Positions 1 through 11,876 of a DNA stretch of 64,000 nucleotides are shown here, piece by piece. The stretch covers positions 5,001-69,000 of the forward strand of contig JAVTVX010000020.1 of the NCBI GenBank assembly GCA_033439265.1, given 5' to 3'. This stretch comes from Dillenia suffruticosa (lineage: Eukaryota > Streptophyta > Magnoliopsida > Dilleniales > Dilleniaceae). The stretch's first letter is position 1. Each line of letters starts with the position of its first letter. A model generated the notes under the pieces. That model was not told where the DNA came from. It made no database searches and saw only the letters and a program-made list of their open reading frames with translations. Both the position numbers and the translations under genes were made by a program.

Positions 1-939
1 TAAAGGAAGGCAAATTAGTTTCTTTGGGAAGACAGAGAATTTGCAAAGAATTATAAAATCATTATGATTTCCGGTCAGCATGAGGAAATTGGTGCAAGGC
101 ACCAAATTTTTTGGCAGCATTACAAATTAAGGGATAAAGTCCACTTCAAAGGTATCGCGTTTTCCATGTCTTAATAATTAAAACATAAGAAATAGGTGTC
201 ATTCTCATACTTAAAGAAAAGTTTGAATTGCATAATTTTGGGATCAACAACTTATGTCTTTATGATTTGTTACAACTTACCACATCAACCATGATGATGA
301 AATTCTTAAGTCTTTAAGCTTGCTAAGGTACACTACACAAGATATTCTTCAAATTTAGCTTGACATGACAAGTGTAAGCATCGTAATACATGTACCGAAG
401 AAAAAGGTAATCAACTTAATATTATTAATTGCAACAAGATCCTACTCCATTTTCTTTTTTTTTTTAGGAAAATTTTGATGGGAAAGATGGGAGAACTTTA
501 ATGCTACATTTGGCTGGATAAGGACATAAAGAAGAATTGGAATCTTATGCTTCAATCTCCCCACTAGTTCTAAGATTCCAATGCTCCCGTTTTTCACTCC
601 ATCTTACCAGAAACCAACACCAACATAATAAAAGTGGATCAGCGCGTGCCGAGCAAAGGCTAGATGATTTCCTCATATGAGTACTAAGGAAAACAATGGA
701 GTAGATCAATGTGATCAGTAGCTATGAGAAACAATATATACAAAAGTATATATTGTTTCAGAGGAGTTTAGAGGGGGCATGAACAAAAAGAAGAAGAGCA
801 TGTATTTTCTTTGCAACAAGCAATTTCCATCCAAATCCAATCAAGGTGAACGTATAAAAAGTAAAGGTGCGAACTCACTTTATGTTGACACGTCCATTGA
901 AATTGTAATGGGTGATATTAGTTTTGACTCATTCCTTAC
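1..939. other. Gene-free AT-rich flank
   Basis: No conserved protein is visible in either strand before the GH17 fragment at 940. The open frame on the plus strand over 779-1228 is a shadow: the recognisable protein signal in that stretch is on the minus strand. A short inverted repeat around 730-760 (ATATATAC followed by GTATATAT) is the only local structure noted. Confidence 0.5.
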
Positions 940-1135
940 CTCCATTGTAGTTGTTCAAGGAGGCGAGCTGATCATTGGGGATGGCAACCATGACGACGAC
1001 ATTGGTGCCGGCAAGAGCACTCATGGTGGATTGGTCGGCATCAAACAGCTTCACCTTCTGAATTCCTTTGCTCTCCTCAATACTCTGTTCCTTCCACTTT
1101 CTCGAATCTCAAATCTGCTCCGGCCCACATTGTTA
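940..1135 (-). pseudogene. Fragment of a GH17 glucan endo-1,3-beta-glucosidase exon
   Basis: Read on the minus strand from about 1066, the translation runs GIQKVKLFDADQSTMSALAG, then TNVVVMVAIPNDQLASLNNY. This is the characteristic N-terminal part of glycoside hydrolase family 17 (the KVKLFDAD and VMVAIPN blocks). The family hydrolyses beta-1,3-glucan (callose) in the cell wall. Upstream, up to about 1135, the frame is eroded and only weakly resembles the expected GVNWG..LPP block, and a stop is present. After LNNYNG the sequence shows a good splice-donor-like AG/GTAAGG at 940, but the expected continuation (RAKDWV.. and the VGNEP active-site region) is not found in the remaining 939 bases. 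I treat it as a broken fragment. A gene continuing beyond the left edge through a long intron is possible but less likely. Confidence 0.5.
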
Positions 1136-1934
1136 CTACCCATAATAACCCTATCCACCACAACCGATAATTTTCCATTTTCAGGAGGAGAGTCAGAAAT
1201 TTGCAAACCGAAAAAAGCAAGTCAATAACAAAAAACCAATTTCGTCGATGACTGGTGTAGAAATTTTATGAACGAGTCTCTATTTGACTCAGAGAGAGGG
1301 ACTTGAAAAGGTAACGATTTTTGCGAAAGGTGGGCGGTGGCTTGATTACCCAAACTCCAGCCGGCGTTTTTGAGATCAGGATGGGGATATCCCAATAAGA
1401 GTGAATAAATATATAGAACATTAATTGGAAAAAAACATATCTAATCTTTTTTGCACGGGGAGGGGGGGAGAGGAGAAAGGGAATCCAGGAAAAGAAGATT
1501 ATGTGTGAAACCGTGCAGCAAGGTTGATTTTACGAATATTTAAATTTATTTATTTTTCATATTTATAATAATTTTTTTTATATTTATAATGATAAATTTT
1601 ATATTACATATAATTAACTAAATCAATGAAATATTTTCATAATATTGTATTAGAACTATATTCATATATTCGGTATCAAAATCACGCTCAATTATATTTT
1701 TAACTTAATATCAGAATTTTATTTATAAAAAACTATTATCTACATGCATACAATGATGGTCAAAATCAAAACCACGTATGAAGGGTTGTAACATCTCTTT
1801 TAAATTTTAGTGAGTTTTATTATAACGAAAAGATGTTAAAAACATATTATATATTAAAATCAAATTAATTATTAAGTTTGATTCTATAAATATTTAATTT
1901 CAATAATTTTTATATTTATAATGATAATGAGTTA

Positions 1935-1938
<4 letters not shown>

Positions 1939-1973
<35 letters not shown>
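1939..1973. repeat. (TA)n microsatellite
   Basis: An uninterrupted run of TA dinucleotides of about 35 bases in AT-rich intergenic DNA. A typical length-variable plant microsatellite. Confidence 0.9.
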
Positions 1974-1975
<2 letters not shown>

Positions 1976-3466
1976 CTTTCATCTTTAAAGCGGTATTCCA
2001 ATTCTAACGTGGCATTAGAATTATGTTTGTGTATTTTCTATGTTTAATTATAATAACTCCCATCAAAAGGGATTTTACTGAAATTGGTAACTAACAAGGG
2101 TGGGTTTGAGGAGAGCGAGGGGGATTAATATACATTGTGAATCTTTGATTATTTATCTATTTATTTATACATTTTGAATTGAATCTTTGAATGATAGACA
2201 TCTCTCGAACAAATATGTGCACAACCAGTGAATCAAACGGAATAGATTATCGCGGACATCAAATTTGAGAAGAACATGGAAGAAATCCCATGGAAATATA
2301 TGCAGGCGCGGTAGCATGAGTGTAAGGTTTCTGTATGTGGTAAACTCGCCTAACTTGAAGAAATTGTGGCCTTGGATTGCAAAGTCAAAGATAAAAGGAG
2401 GTAAAAAGTAAGTGGAGAAATGGACCAATTGGTAATATGCAAACCAAGTTGATTTCGAGTCATTCATGAACTACTCGGTCAAAGACTCGATTTGACTCAA
2501 TTTTGATCAAACTAAAGTCGAGTTCGAACAGTTTCATTATATTATCGAGTTGAGTTTGAATAATAAAATTTTAGATTTGAAAACTCATCAGGTAGATCAA
2601 TAGCATATATTAATATATAATATATATGTAATTACAAATTATTAAAATATATAAATTAAATTAAATAAAATATATTAACAAAGTTTTATAAATTAATAAA
2701 ATTGAGTTTTTGAGTCAATTTCGAATTCATTAAATCATTAACAAGTCGAGTTTGATTTATTATTATTACTTATCGAATTTGAATTTGAGTCTAGTACCAT
2801 TAAAAAATTCAAGTTTGAATTCGAGTCTTGAGGTATTCATGATTGACTTGACTTGAAAACACTTCTAGTTGAAATTGATAGACCTGTAATTTTATATAAA
2901 AAAAATTTTAAATCTACAAAAATTATAAAAAGAGATGAAACAAAAAATTAGGTAAAAAAAATGATAATGATAAAGAACCATTAAAAAGCAAACAAATTGT
3001 GGGTCTAAACTAAATCCTGAGTCATTGTCAAATTGCAACTATGGTTTGGTGAAGAGACAAAATATTTAAATCCCACTCTAACCGAAAGCCACACAATGGA
3101 TCAAACTCCATTAGATTGAACAGTCAAATACTCTATCTCTTAATCAAATATCTCAAATTTGATTTTTATGAATTAAAAAAATAATTTGAGAGAACCAACT
3201 CCTTAATATATCTTACAGTACCCAAATCGTATCAGTACCTAAAAAAAAGGCTATACAATGGAACATGACTGAAAATTTTAATCGTCTTGCCAAAAATCAT
3301 GAACTCTGATTTCAATTTGAAACAATCCAACTCTAGAGAAAAGGAAAAAGTTTGAGAGAGAAATTCGAGAGATGGAAAGGAGTAGAGAGAGAGATGGAAA
3401 GTAGTAGAGAGAGGCGGGGAGAAAGAAGACACTTCTATTCAATGCCGGTTATATGTCTTGAAATTA

Positions 3467-4085
3467 CAATTTATACTATTTTTACTAACTAATTTTGTTA
3501 ATTTCTATTAATTTCTACCAACTATTAATTAATTTATTATTACTAGCTAATCTAACAAATTCTTTAACAATCTTCTAACTATTACAATGCTCCTATTAAT
3601 GATCATAAATGACCAAGAAAAAACTATTAATACATTTTCTACCAAATTTTCCAATGATTGAATTTTTTATATTAATCGGGAAAAATTCTCTATCAAAAAC
3701 TAATTTAAGAAAGATCTCTTTCAAATTTTTTCATCTCTATTTTTCTCTCACTATTTTCCCTATAATTCAAGTCAAATCCATTATTCAAGTTTATCACCTT
3801 ATATCTCAACACAAATGTAAATCTTTAATTCAAGATTCATGAATTTCATAAAATTTCATATTTTGATTTTTTCATCTTTAAGAACAAGAATATTTTCAAA
3901 TGGGGAAATATTGTAACAATAACAAATATTATAATAGTTAGAAATTTATTACAATTTGTTAGATTAGTTATTAGTTAATAAATTAATAAGTAATTAATAG
4001 ATTGGTTACTAGCCGGTAGAAATGATTAGTAGTTAGCGTAATTTAGTAGAATTAGTTAGTAAAAATAACATAAATAGCAATTGCA
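3467..4085. repeat. Imperfect long inverted repeat (arms 3467-3590 and 3909-4085)
   Basis: The left arm reads with blocks such as TTTTTACTAACTAATT, ATTTCTACC, CTAATCTAACAAATT and TTCTAACTATTA. The same blocks occur in the same order in the reverse complement of the right arm. The arms are about 125-175 bases and are separated by about 320 bases of AT-rich sequence. The structure could be two opposed decayed copies of one repeat end (for example LTR fragments) or a foldback element. No transposase or terminal duplication was identified. Confidence 0.6.
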
Positions 4086-6242
4086 ATATATGTAATGAGT
4101 ATGGAATGGAATGATATTGAAATTCTTTTTTTTTTTTTTTATCTTGACTTGGAATCGACCGTTGCATAACTTATTTTCGAGGTGGGTTTCCTAACATTGT
4201 TTTTTCTGTATTCAGAGAGAATCGAACTCTCGAACTGATTAAGGGACGAAGGTGTCCATCCCTCTCACTCTCAATCTCATTCTCTCTAGTCTTTGTCTCT
4301 CTATCTCTCTCTCCAATTTTTCTCTCTCTATCTTTTTCCTACTCTTTAGAATTGGGTCGTTTGCGCACCTCTAAGTTTATTTTTGTTTCTTTTTTTCCTC
4401 TTACTTAGTAGGGGATGTTTGGATTGCCAATTTATATTTTAAAAATAGTTTGGAAGAATATGGCTTATGGGAATTGAGTCAAAGCACCTTTTTAAAAAAA
4501 AAAATTAAAAGTATTTAATTTTTTATTGTTATAACTAATAAAACATATTCCGTAGGCCCTTTTTTCTATACAAAACGCTAAAAGTGTGGTGCGCAATAAG
4601 TTTATAAATAAATTTTTTGGTTTGTTCAAATCACATCAAACTTATTGTTGCTATGATATTTTGATATATTTAAAGAATTTTTATTAATTTTGTTTTTTAT
4701 ATTTAGTCTTAAAAGTATTCTAGATACAAGAATTAAATTGTTATATTTTATTAAAATTGTTAGCCACGTTTGTCACAAAAAACTGTTAATTAGAAAGAAT
4801 ATTATTGAGAATTTAGGAGACCATTTTTTAATATGTTTATATTATGATTGCTGTATTTCAAAAAGAATTTTATATTGAAAATAAAAGAAAAACGTGGGGA
4901 GAAAATTTTGAAATCTGAAGTCATTAAGGTCTTTATAAAAAATTTCAAAAAAAAAATAAAATTAGAGGTAAAACCCAAACAAGACTTAATATGATATTGA
5001 AGTCCTTATAAATAATATAATTATTTATATAGAAGATTTAAAGGGCTGAAAATTCTTTAGAGCTTCCATCCAAACGAGACCTAGGAGGTGGTAACTTTCA
5101 ATAATCACAACAAAATTTAGCTTATTTGGTTTTATATAATCTAGGCAGAGAAAGAGACTGGTTAGAGTGGTGACGTGAGTCTTCGACTCAACAACCATTC
5201 CCTTTCGTGTCTTAGGGACGGGCCGTTGTGTTCTGCGCCCGCCTCTTAAATTATCTCCTTAAAAGCTCTTTCCTCTCATCCTTATATTACACTTAAAAGG
5301 ATTTAAAAAAGTGACGCTATGGTCTTATTAATTTAAATAAAATAACAAAGAAAAGCCCTTTGTTGCTCTTCAAAGCGGAAGCAGTTGTGTTTGGAAGCTG
5401 AAGCGGAGGGATAGGAAAAGAAAATTAGATGTGAAGGTTTGTGTGTTAAAAGGAAAGCAGAGCAGAAGAAAAGCAGAGTTGAAGAGATTGTTGGTAGTCT
5501 TGATTCATGTACTCTCTTTTTAAATTTTATTCAATTATAATAACATAATTTATAATTTTATATATATCACATATCCTTTATTTGTATTTAAGGTGAGTGG
5601 AGACTATTATACTCCCGCGGCAATGGATTTGGAATCTTTCATAATCAGGTGAAATTAAATGATATTTATAAAAAATTATATTTTAATTTCATCACCTCAC
5701 GATGCTTAAAAAAAAAAGAATAGCATGACTACAATGCATTTCTCATCAATTATAGCCAATTCTGAAGCAAAAATTTCAAATCTTACAAATCTGCGTTTTC
5801 CTTCTCTCTCTCTTTTGTATACTTTCTCAAATTGATCAAACTCAAAAAATAAAAAAAAAATCAATTTATTTTTAAACAAATTGTTTTTAAATAGTTTCTT
5901 TTTTGAACATATTTTTAAAATTTTGACTTGCGAAAATAAATATCTAAGTTTATAAAATGAACACTTTTGCATTAAAAAAAATGAAAATTAGAAACAGGGA
6001 AGAATGGGGTGGGGGGGTTGTTTACTGTTTTTGGACTGCCCTGATTTTCTTTTCTCTCTCCCTTTCCGTTCCTTTCATATTCCGTGGAATGACCATTCTT
6101 ATCCTCTCCCTTTTAAAAAACTTCCAAACACTGCGTTGGGATGGGATGGAGGTAGGTTGGATATTTATCATTATTTGGGGGAATGTTCTGTGGTCTTACT
6201 TTGATTTAACAATTGCCCGTTTCTCAATCTCAGTCTCGAACC

Positions 6243-7055
6243 ATGGCGGCAGAAAGTGAAGGCCCAACAAGATCTCTTCCACTAAAGGACAGAGTTGCCA
6301 TCGTCACAGGTGGGTCTCGCGGAATTGGTCGAGCTATCACCTTGCATCTTGCCTCTCTTGGCGCAAAACTCGTCATCAATTTCTCCTCCAACTCAGTCCA
6401 AGCCAATGAATTAGCCGCCGACATCAATTCGAGGTCTTTTGAATCAGAATCTGACTCTGCGGTCGCGCGTGCCGTCACGTTCCAAGCTGACATCTCGGAT
6501 CCGGAGCAGGTGAAAGCCCTCTTCGAGGAGGCGGCAAGAGTGTTCCGGACGCAACCCTACATCCTGGTCAACTGCGCCGGGATGCTGGACCCAAATTACC
6601 CTACCATAGCCCAAAACCCATTGGAAGACTTCGACCGAACCTTCTGGATCAACGCTAGGGGAGCTTTCCTGTGCTGCTGGGAGGCTGCCAATCGCCTCAG
6701 GCGCGGCGGAGGCGGTCGGATCATCATGTTGTCTTCTTCCATGGTGGGCGGCCTCAAATCGGGTTTCGGGGCCTACGCGGCCTCTAAGGCGGCCGTGGAG
6801 ACCATGGTCAAGATACTCGCCAAGGAACTCAAAGGGAGCGGTATCACTGCCAACTGTGTAGCCCCGGGCCCGATCGCCACTGAGATGTTCTTCGCCGGGA
6901 AGAGCGAGGAGCAGATGAAGGTGGTGGTCAAGGAGTGCCCCCTTGGTAGACTCGGTCAGACCGCAGATGTGGCTCCCCTTGTTGGGTTTTTGGCAGGTGA
7001 CGCCTCCGAATGGGTTAATGGCCAAGTTATTCGCATTAACGAGGGTTATGTTTGA
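6243..7055 (+). CDS. NADPH-dependent aldehyde reductase-like short-chain dehydrogenase/reductase
   Basis: Classical SDR oxidoreductase of 270 aa, the usual length. The plant family members it resembles are annotated as chloroplastic NADPH-dependent aldehyde reductase-like proteins that reduce reactive aldehydes and ketones. Visible motifs: the cofactor-binding TGGSRGIG at residues 22-29, NCAG in the middle, the catalytic serine in MLSSSM (Ser165), and the active-site YAASK (Tyr178, Lys182), followed by the CVAPGPIATEM block and a C-terminal NGQVIRINEGYV. The start at 6243 was chosen because it is the first true ATG in frame and sits in a strong context (ACCATGG). The frame is open slightly further upstream but without an ATG. 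It is a single exon, markedly more GC-rich than its surroundings, and stands alone with no linked pathway gene. No obvious transit peptide is visible, so plastid location is uncertain. The exact substrate cannot be told from sequence. Confidence 0.92.
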   Translation: MAAESEGPTRSLPLKDRVAIVTGGSRGIGRAITLHLASLGAKLVINFSSNSVQANELAADINSRSFESESDSAVARAVTFQADISDPEQVKALFEEAARVFRTQPYILVNCAGMLDPNYPTIAQNPLEDFDRTFWINARGAFLCCWEAANRLRRGGGGRIIMLSSSMVGGLKSGFGAYAASKAAVETMVKILAKELKGSGITANCVAPGPIATEMFFAGKSEEQMKVVVKECPLGRLGQTADVAPLVGFLAGDASEWVNGQVIRINEGYV

Positions 7056-7446
7056 CAGTCTCCAGAACTTGGATCTCAATCTCATGTCATCTTCCTCTTT
7101 ATTTGTTAAAATCCATTTAATTCACAACATCCATATGAATGAATTTAGTCTCCGAACGGAACACCTCCTTTTAATTCAGTCAGAATCATTTGATCCGAAT
7201 TAAAAAGTATTTCAGCTTGTATGGTATCTTCAAGCGTATCAACCTTTAAAGATTGACCAAAATTTAGATCATATATTATTTGATACTTCAACTTACAACT
7301 TATTCACAGTTAGCATCTTGTGCATGTTTATGAAAAATAGCTGGTTCTCCAGCCCCCTTCCCCCAAAAAATTGCAAAACTAAAATACTACTGATTTAACA
7401 TTATTTTACCACCCCTCCTTTTGGTCTGCTCACCGGCTATTTTTCA
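7056..7446. other. Downstream flank of the reductase gene
   Basis: Probable 3' untranslated region followed by AT-rich DNA. No coding or structured element is recognised before the telomere-like repeats begin. Confidence 0.4.
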
Positions 7447-7623
7447 ATTTTACCACCCTTAAACTCTAAATTCTGAACCCTAAACCTTAAACCAAAATCT
7501 TATACCTCAATCCCTAATTTCTAATCTTTAAAACTCTAAACCCTATACCCTAAATCCTAAATCTCAACCCTGAACCCTGAATCCTGAATCCTGAATCCTG
7601 AATCTTGAATCGTAAACCCTAAA
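7447..7623. repeat. Degenerate telomere-like (CCCTAAA)n array, left part
   Basis: Many variants of CCCTAAA, such as CCTAAACC, CCTGAAT, CCCTGAA and CTCTAAA, follow one another for about 175 bases. The related block at 10387-10478 lies on the other side of a LINE, so the two were probably one interstitial telomere-like tract split by the LINE insertion. Confidence 0.8.
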
Positions 7624-10386
7624 CCATAGGAGAATGGATACCCCTTGGTGTGTATTGGGTGATTTTAACACAGTTAGATGCCTTACTCAAAGGAGTGGAG
7701 GTGTTGGTGGATGGTGAGTGACAGATTCTGTTCTCGATATTTGTATTTAGCAGTCGGAGTTGGAGAACTTGAGATACATTGAAGCCTTTTTCATTTGGCG
7801 AAATAGCCAACCTATAGATCCCATTATGAGGAAACTGGATATAGTGTTGGTTAATTCCTTTGGTTGGTCACCTATCCTTTCTCTGAGACAATTTTCCTTC
7901 CTCCAGGTGACTCCGACCATTCTCCTTGTGTAGTCATAGTTCAGAAGGTGGATCAACGGCAAAGGGTTCCATTCAAGTTCTTTGATTTTTGGATGAATCA
8001 TTCTCAATATCGAGAGATAGTTACAGAGGGTTGGGAGGACATGTATTATGAGATTCCGATATATCGTCTCTATAAGAAGCTAAAGGGGCTATGAGAAAGA
8101 TCGAGACAACTAAATCATCAAAAGTTTAGTGATTTGTCCGCTCGTGTTCATGATGCGAGATAAAGTTTGCTTAGGATTCAATAGAGGTTGTTATCCGGCG
8201 GGCCAGTGGATGGTTTGGGTGAGGAGGAGAGGGTTGCTGCTACTCACTACCACAGATTAGCCAGCATGAAGGAAAATATGTTTAGATAAAAAGCCCGGAT
8301 CCAATGGTTTCAGTTGGATGTTAGAGAGCTGTTTTGGACTTCTTCTCTCATAAGTGTCTTCTGAAGGAGATGAATAACACTATAATTTCACTTATCTCAA
8401 TAAGAGATAACCCGACCTCTTTGATGAACTTTAAACCGATATCTTGTTGCAATACGGTATATAAGTGCATATCTAGGGTTATTACAACATGGGTGAGTCA
8501 AGTGTTGTCGACCATCATTGGGAGTGAGCAGTCTATTTTCATGAGGGGTAGAAGAATTAGAGATAACATTCTCCTAACCCACGAATTTTTCTATGGTTAT
8601 CACCTGAATCGCGGATCTCCTAGATGTACAATTAAGGTGGATATCATGATAGTATATAATTCGATGGAGTGGGATTTTCTCAGGCTGGTTCTGCAGGGAA
8701 TGGGTTTCCCGATTTGACTGATCGATGGGATCATGACTTGTGTATCCTTAACGAGTTTTGCGACATCTGATAACTGTGAGCTAATGGATTACTTTCGGAG
8801 CACGAGAAGTCTCAGACAGGGGGATCCTTTCTCACGTATGCTATTTGTGCTGGTTATGGAGGTCTTCTCGGGTATGATGCACCACCTCATAGAGGGGTCT
8901 CTCTTCAAGTATCACTAGTGATGCCAGGAGGTTAATCTTTCTTATTTATACTCTATAGATGATTTGATATTATTCTCTCGGGGTGGTATAACTTCTGTGC
9001 AGTGCATTTTAGACGTTCTAGCTCAGTTCAGGACTCTTTCTAGGTTGCGTATAAACCTCTAGAAAAGTGAGATCTTCGTTGGGATGATGGAACAGAGAGT
9101 TAGGGAGGACATTTTGAGAACCTCAGAAGGGTTAGCTCCTGGTCTGATACTTGGGAGTCACTCTCTTATCGACCAAACTCTCGGCTGCTAAATATGTCCA
9201 ACTTGTTTAGGGGGTCACGGCTCGGATTTAGCGTTGGATGAGTCAATATTTATTCTATACTGGCCGGTTACAATTGGTGAATTCCGTTCTCTTTTTGATT
9301 TAGATGTATTGGTGTTAGATATTTCTCTTTCCGAAGGCGGTATGCAAGAATTTCGAGCAGATCATATCTCGGTTTTTATAATCCAGTCCTTCTTTAGACC
9401 GCCATAGAGTTAATGTAGCCTAATCCCTTATTTGTCACTCAGGAAGGAGGGAGGGTTAGGGCTGAAAAAAGTTACAAATTGGAGTAGGGCAGCTCAGTTA
9501 AAACATATCTGGCATCTTCTTTCAGACCCTGAGGATAATGTTTGGAGTAGATGGACGAGAATCTATCTTTTGCATAGGCATAACTTTTAGTATATTCGAG
9601 TTTCGGACAGGTATTCGTGGATTTGGAGGAAACTCATTTCTCTCTGTCACTTAGTTTGAGATCGATACGCACCTTCTTAAATAGTATTCATGATTTCATA
9701 TCAGAGTCTGACCTTCCATCCACCGATCATGATGGGATAGTATGGACGATCACGTCTAGTGGGAAGTTCTCTATTATGTCTGCTTGGAGGCATCTCAGAT
9801 TTTCATACGATCATGTTGCATGGACTGATTTAGTTTTGTTTCCAAGTACGATTCCCAAGTTTGCTTTCATCTTGTGGCTTGTCTTTATGGAGAGGTTAGA
9901 GACGAGCGATCATTTATTCAGACTTAGACTTTCGACCACCTTTGACTTGCCACATGTGTTCTAGTCGGAGGGAAACTCTACATTACTTATTCTTTTACTA
10001 CCCTTTCTCAAGAGAGGTTTGGCGATGGACGATATCTCAATATGTTTCCGTAACCTTTCCTATCTCTTGGTTGAGCATTTGTGGGCTCTTGATTTCGCCT
10101 GCGAGGCACCCCCTTCAACAGAACAAGGTCTTCAAATACCATCTTAACGCGTGTATTTACTACCTTTGGATGGAGAGGAACAAGAAAAAGTTAGGTGAAC
10201 GGCAATTACCTCCGCAGATTATTACAACTTTTGTTAACGCAGTCATACTTACAATTGATATTAGGATGTAGTCCTCTTGTTTATTTAGTCATGTTGGCCT
10301 TTTGAATTTTCAAGTATCGCAAGGTTTTTCCTAATACCTATGTATACTTTCTTTTTGAGATATATATATTATGTTATATCAAAAAA
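7624..10386 (+). mobile_element. Decayed, 5'-truncated L1-type LINE retrotransposon
   Basis: The plus-strand translation, with many stops and frameshifts, contains the LINE order of domains. First is the C-terminal half of the AP-type endonuclease: PWCVLGDFNTVRCL near 7640, then IMRKLDIVLVNS and LPPGDSDHSPCVV near 7830-7930. Next is a linker and a reverse transcriptase: FKPISCCNTVYKCISRVI near 8430, EQSIFMRGRRIRDNILL near 8530, and RQGDPFSRMLFVLVME near 8815. A zinc-finger reverse-transcriptase tail follows (AWTDLVLFPSTIPKFAFILW near 9820). The element ends in a short A-rich stretch (about 10378-10386) immediately before CCCTAAA repeats. The 5' end is missing, typical of LINE truncation. It is not functional. 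Target duplications cannot be resolved because the target is itself repetitive. Confidence 0.85.
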
Positions 10387-10478
10387 TACCCTAAACCCTA
10401 AACTGAACCCTGAATCCTAAACTCTAAACCTGAACCCTAAACCCTAAACGCTAAACGCTAAATCTCAAACGCTAAACA
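10387..10478. repeat. Degenerate telomere-like (CCCTAAA)n array, right part
   Basis: CCCTAAACCCTAAAC followed by CCTGAAT, CCCTAAA and GCTAAAC variants directly after the LINE tail. It matches the composition of the tract at 7447-7623. Confidence 0.8.
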
Positions 10479-10524
10479 AACAACATACCCTTATCCTTTG
10501 TCTACCCATCTCTTGTAACCTCAC

Positions 10525-10620
10525 TTACACCGGCTTCCAAACTGATTGCCATACTTGCGAAGGCGACTGAACATACACCCTAGGATCATCCCCGGGCACT
10601 ATAGCCCATCCGATCATAAC
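10525..10620 (-). pseudogene. NF-YC pseudogene, C-terminal part
   Basis: The minus-strand translation contains VMIGWAIVPGDDPRVYVQ followed by SPSQVWQSVW. This is the C-terminal region of plant NF-YC (CCAAT-binding factor subunit C; the usual pattern is MIGRP.., YVQPPSQ.WQSVW). It continues, in the same orientation, the N-terminal part found at 12979-13472. The two are separated by a 2356-bp insertion. The first host codons here (GTT ATG) repeat the last codons of the other part (GTG ATG), as expected for a target-site duplication. Confidence 0.75.
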
Positions 10621-10622
10621 CC
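10615..10622. repeat. 8-bp target-site duplication, left copy
   Basis: CATAACCC here and CATCACCC at 12979-12986 flank the insertion in the NF-YC pseudogene, differing at one base. The duplicated host sequence falls on the same NF-YC codons (Gly-Val-Met) in both halves. Confidence 0.65.
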
Positions 10623-10989
10623 AATGGTGTATCGTCAAACAATCAAAAATAAAATTACCTACTTCACTAAAGACGAGTTTAGGGTGAGCAGGGTTGAATC
10701 CACAGGAAACGACGAATTTATCTCTTTTAAGGAAAATGAAAATATAAGGGTTTAAGAGATTATTTAAATCTAACAAAAATAAATAAATCAATGAAAATTA
10801 ACTAAAATAAAACAACTAAATAATGCCAATTAAAAAAAAGAATGTCAATGAGAGAAAATCTAATCAAAGGAGTTATTTCCACCTTGATATATTTGATTGA
10901 TTATCAATACAAAAATTACTCAATATTATATGAATAAATTGGTTATAGCCGTTAAGTATCACGAAACGACCAATCTCTCATTACTTTTT

Positions 10990-11872
10990 CGACAATCAAG
11001 ATACCATCGTTAATTATTTCCCTAATCGAAAAACAACCCAAGAGATTCTCGTTAGATTTATTGTTTCAACAGTATTAAGATCTATAGAGATCCAATTCTA
11101 ATCAGTAAATTCTAATCTGAATTTATTTAAATTAGATTATTTAATTTCTTAACATAAATTCTACCGCTTGCGATGCCATAAAACTATACCAATCACCACT
11201 CTATTAAAAACACACAAATTTTATTGTTTTTAAATGGTTGTAGACTATTTTAGGGTTATTAAATATAGCGTTCTATTTAATAATTCCAAAACAATCATAA
11301 ACATTAAATATAGAGATTAAATAAATATCCACAAATATCAAGTAAAGAAAATCATTTATATCTCACAATCATTATTTATCAAGATTTCAATAATTTTTTG
11401 ATTAAAAAAATAAATTAAAAATAAAACATGAAGAAAAGAAACTCACTAAAATAAATAAGAAATGGAAAGAAAAAGTTTGGACTACATTGTTGAATATGCA
11501 TCTCGACTGCTACTGCCTTCTCCCAAAATATGTCCCCTTTTCATGTCTAAAAAAGCAAGGAGATGCACCTCTCCCTGTGGTTGTCGGTTACAGCCTAAGT
11601 GGGCCGCACACCTCTCTCCAAAGTTCTCCCTCAAGCCAAAAATAAAGCGAATATATATAGGTAACCCTTTACTAACCCTAAATAACTACTAAATAAATAA
11701 ATAAATAACAAAAAATAAATTTTCTAAAAGATAATATTTTAAGAAATTTACATTTTTAAAAATTTATTTTCCTTAATATTAAGAATGGAATAAAATTCTT
11801 TAAAATCTTCAATATTCCAATTCCACTCCAATTTTCTCTTGAATGTGTAAGTCGGAAAGGGAATTTTTTTTT
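10990..11872. repeat. Tandem repeat unit, copy 1
   Basis: Shares long blocks with 11877-12752 at an offset of about 885 bases, for example the ATTCTCGTT..CAGTATTAAGATCTA region and the ATCACCACTCTATTAAAAA region. Copies differ at many single bases, so the duplication is not recent. The small open frame in it (11462-11692) ends GNPLLTLNNY. Confidence 0.8.
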
Positions 11873-11876
11873 TTTC

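Larger units (their letters stand above)
1136..6242. other. Intergenic region with decayed repeats, no gene recognised
   Basis: Very AT-rich. It contains a TA microsatellite (about 1939-1973), a decayed repeat with recurrent TCGAGTT/GACTCGA words (about 2461-2870), an inverted repeat pair (3467-3590 and 3909-4085, listed separately), and a poly-T run at 4126-4140 next to a sequence resembling a reversed tRNA-type B box (about 4213-4235). A minus-strand open frame at 2165-2467 encodes 100 aa that I do not recognise and that has no conserved motif. The last 200 bases before the reductase gene are pyrimidine-rich and probably include its 5' untranslated leader. Confidence 0.4.

Noticed and set aside
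779-1228. 149-aa plus-strand open frame
   Set aside because: No conserved motif; the minus strand of the same interval encodes a recognisable GH17 segment, so this frame is its shadow.
2165-2467. 100-aa minus-strand frame
   Set aside because: Aromatic-rich but no domain, no splice partners and repeat-like flank; not supportable as a gene.
4205-4260. Possible tRNA gene or SINE (GTTCGATTC B-box-like on the minus strand)
   Set aside because: No A-box or cloverleaf can be found at the proper distance; kept only as a remark in the region entry.
6444-7085. 213-aa minus-strand open frame over the reductase gene
   Set aside because: Antisense shadow of a GC-rich coding exon; the plus strand carries all SDR motifs.
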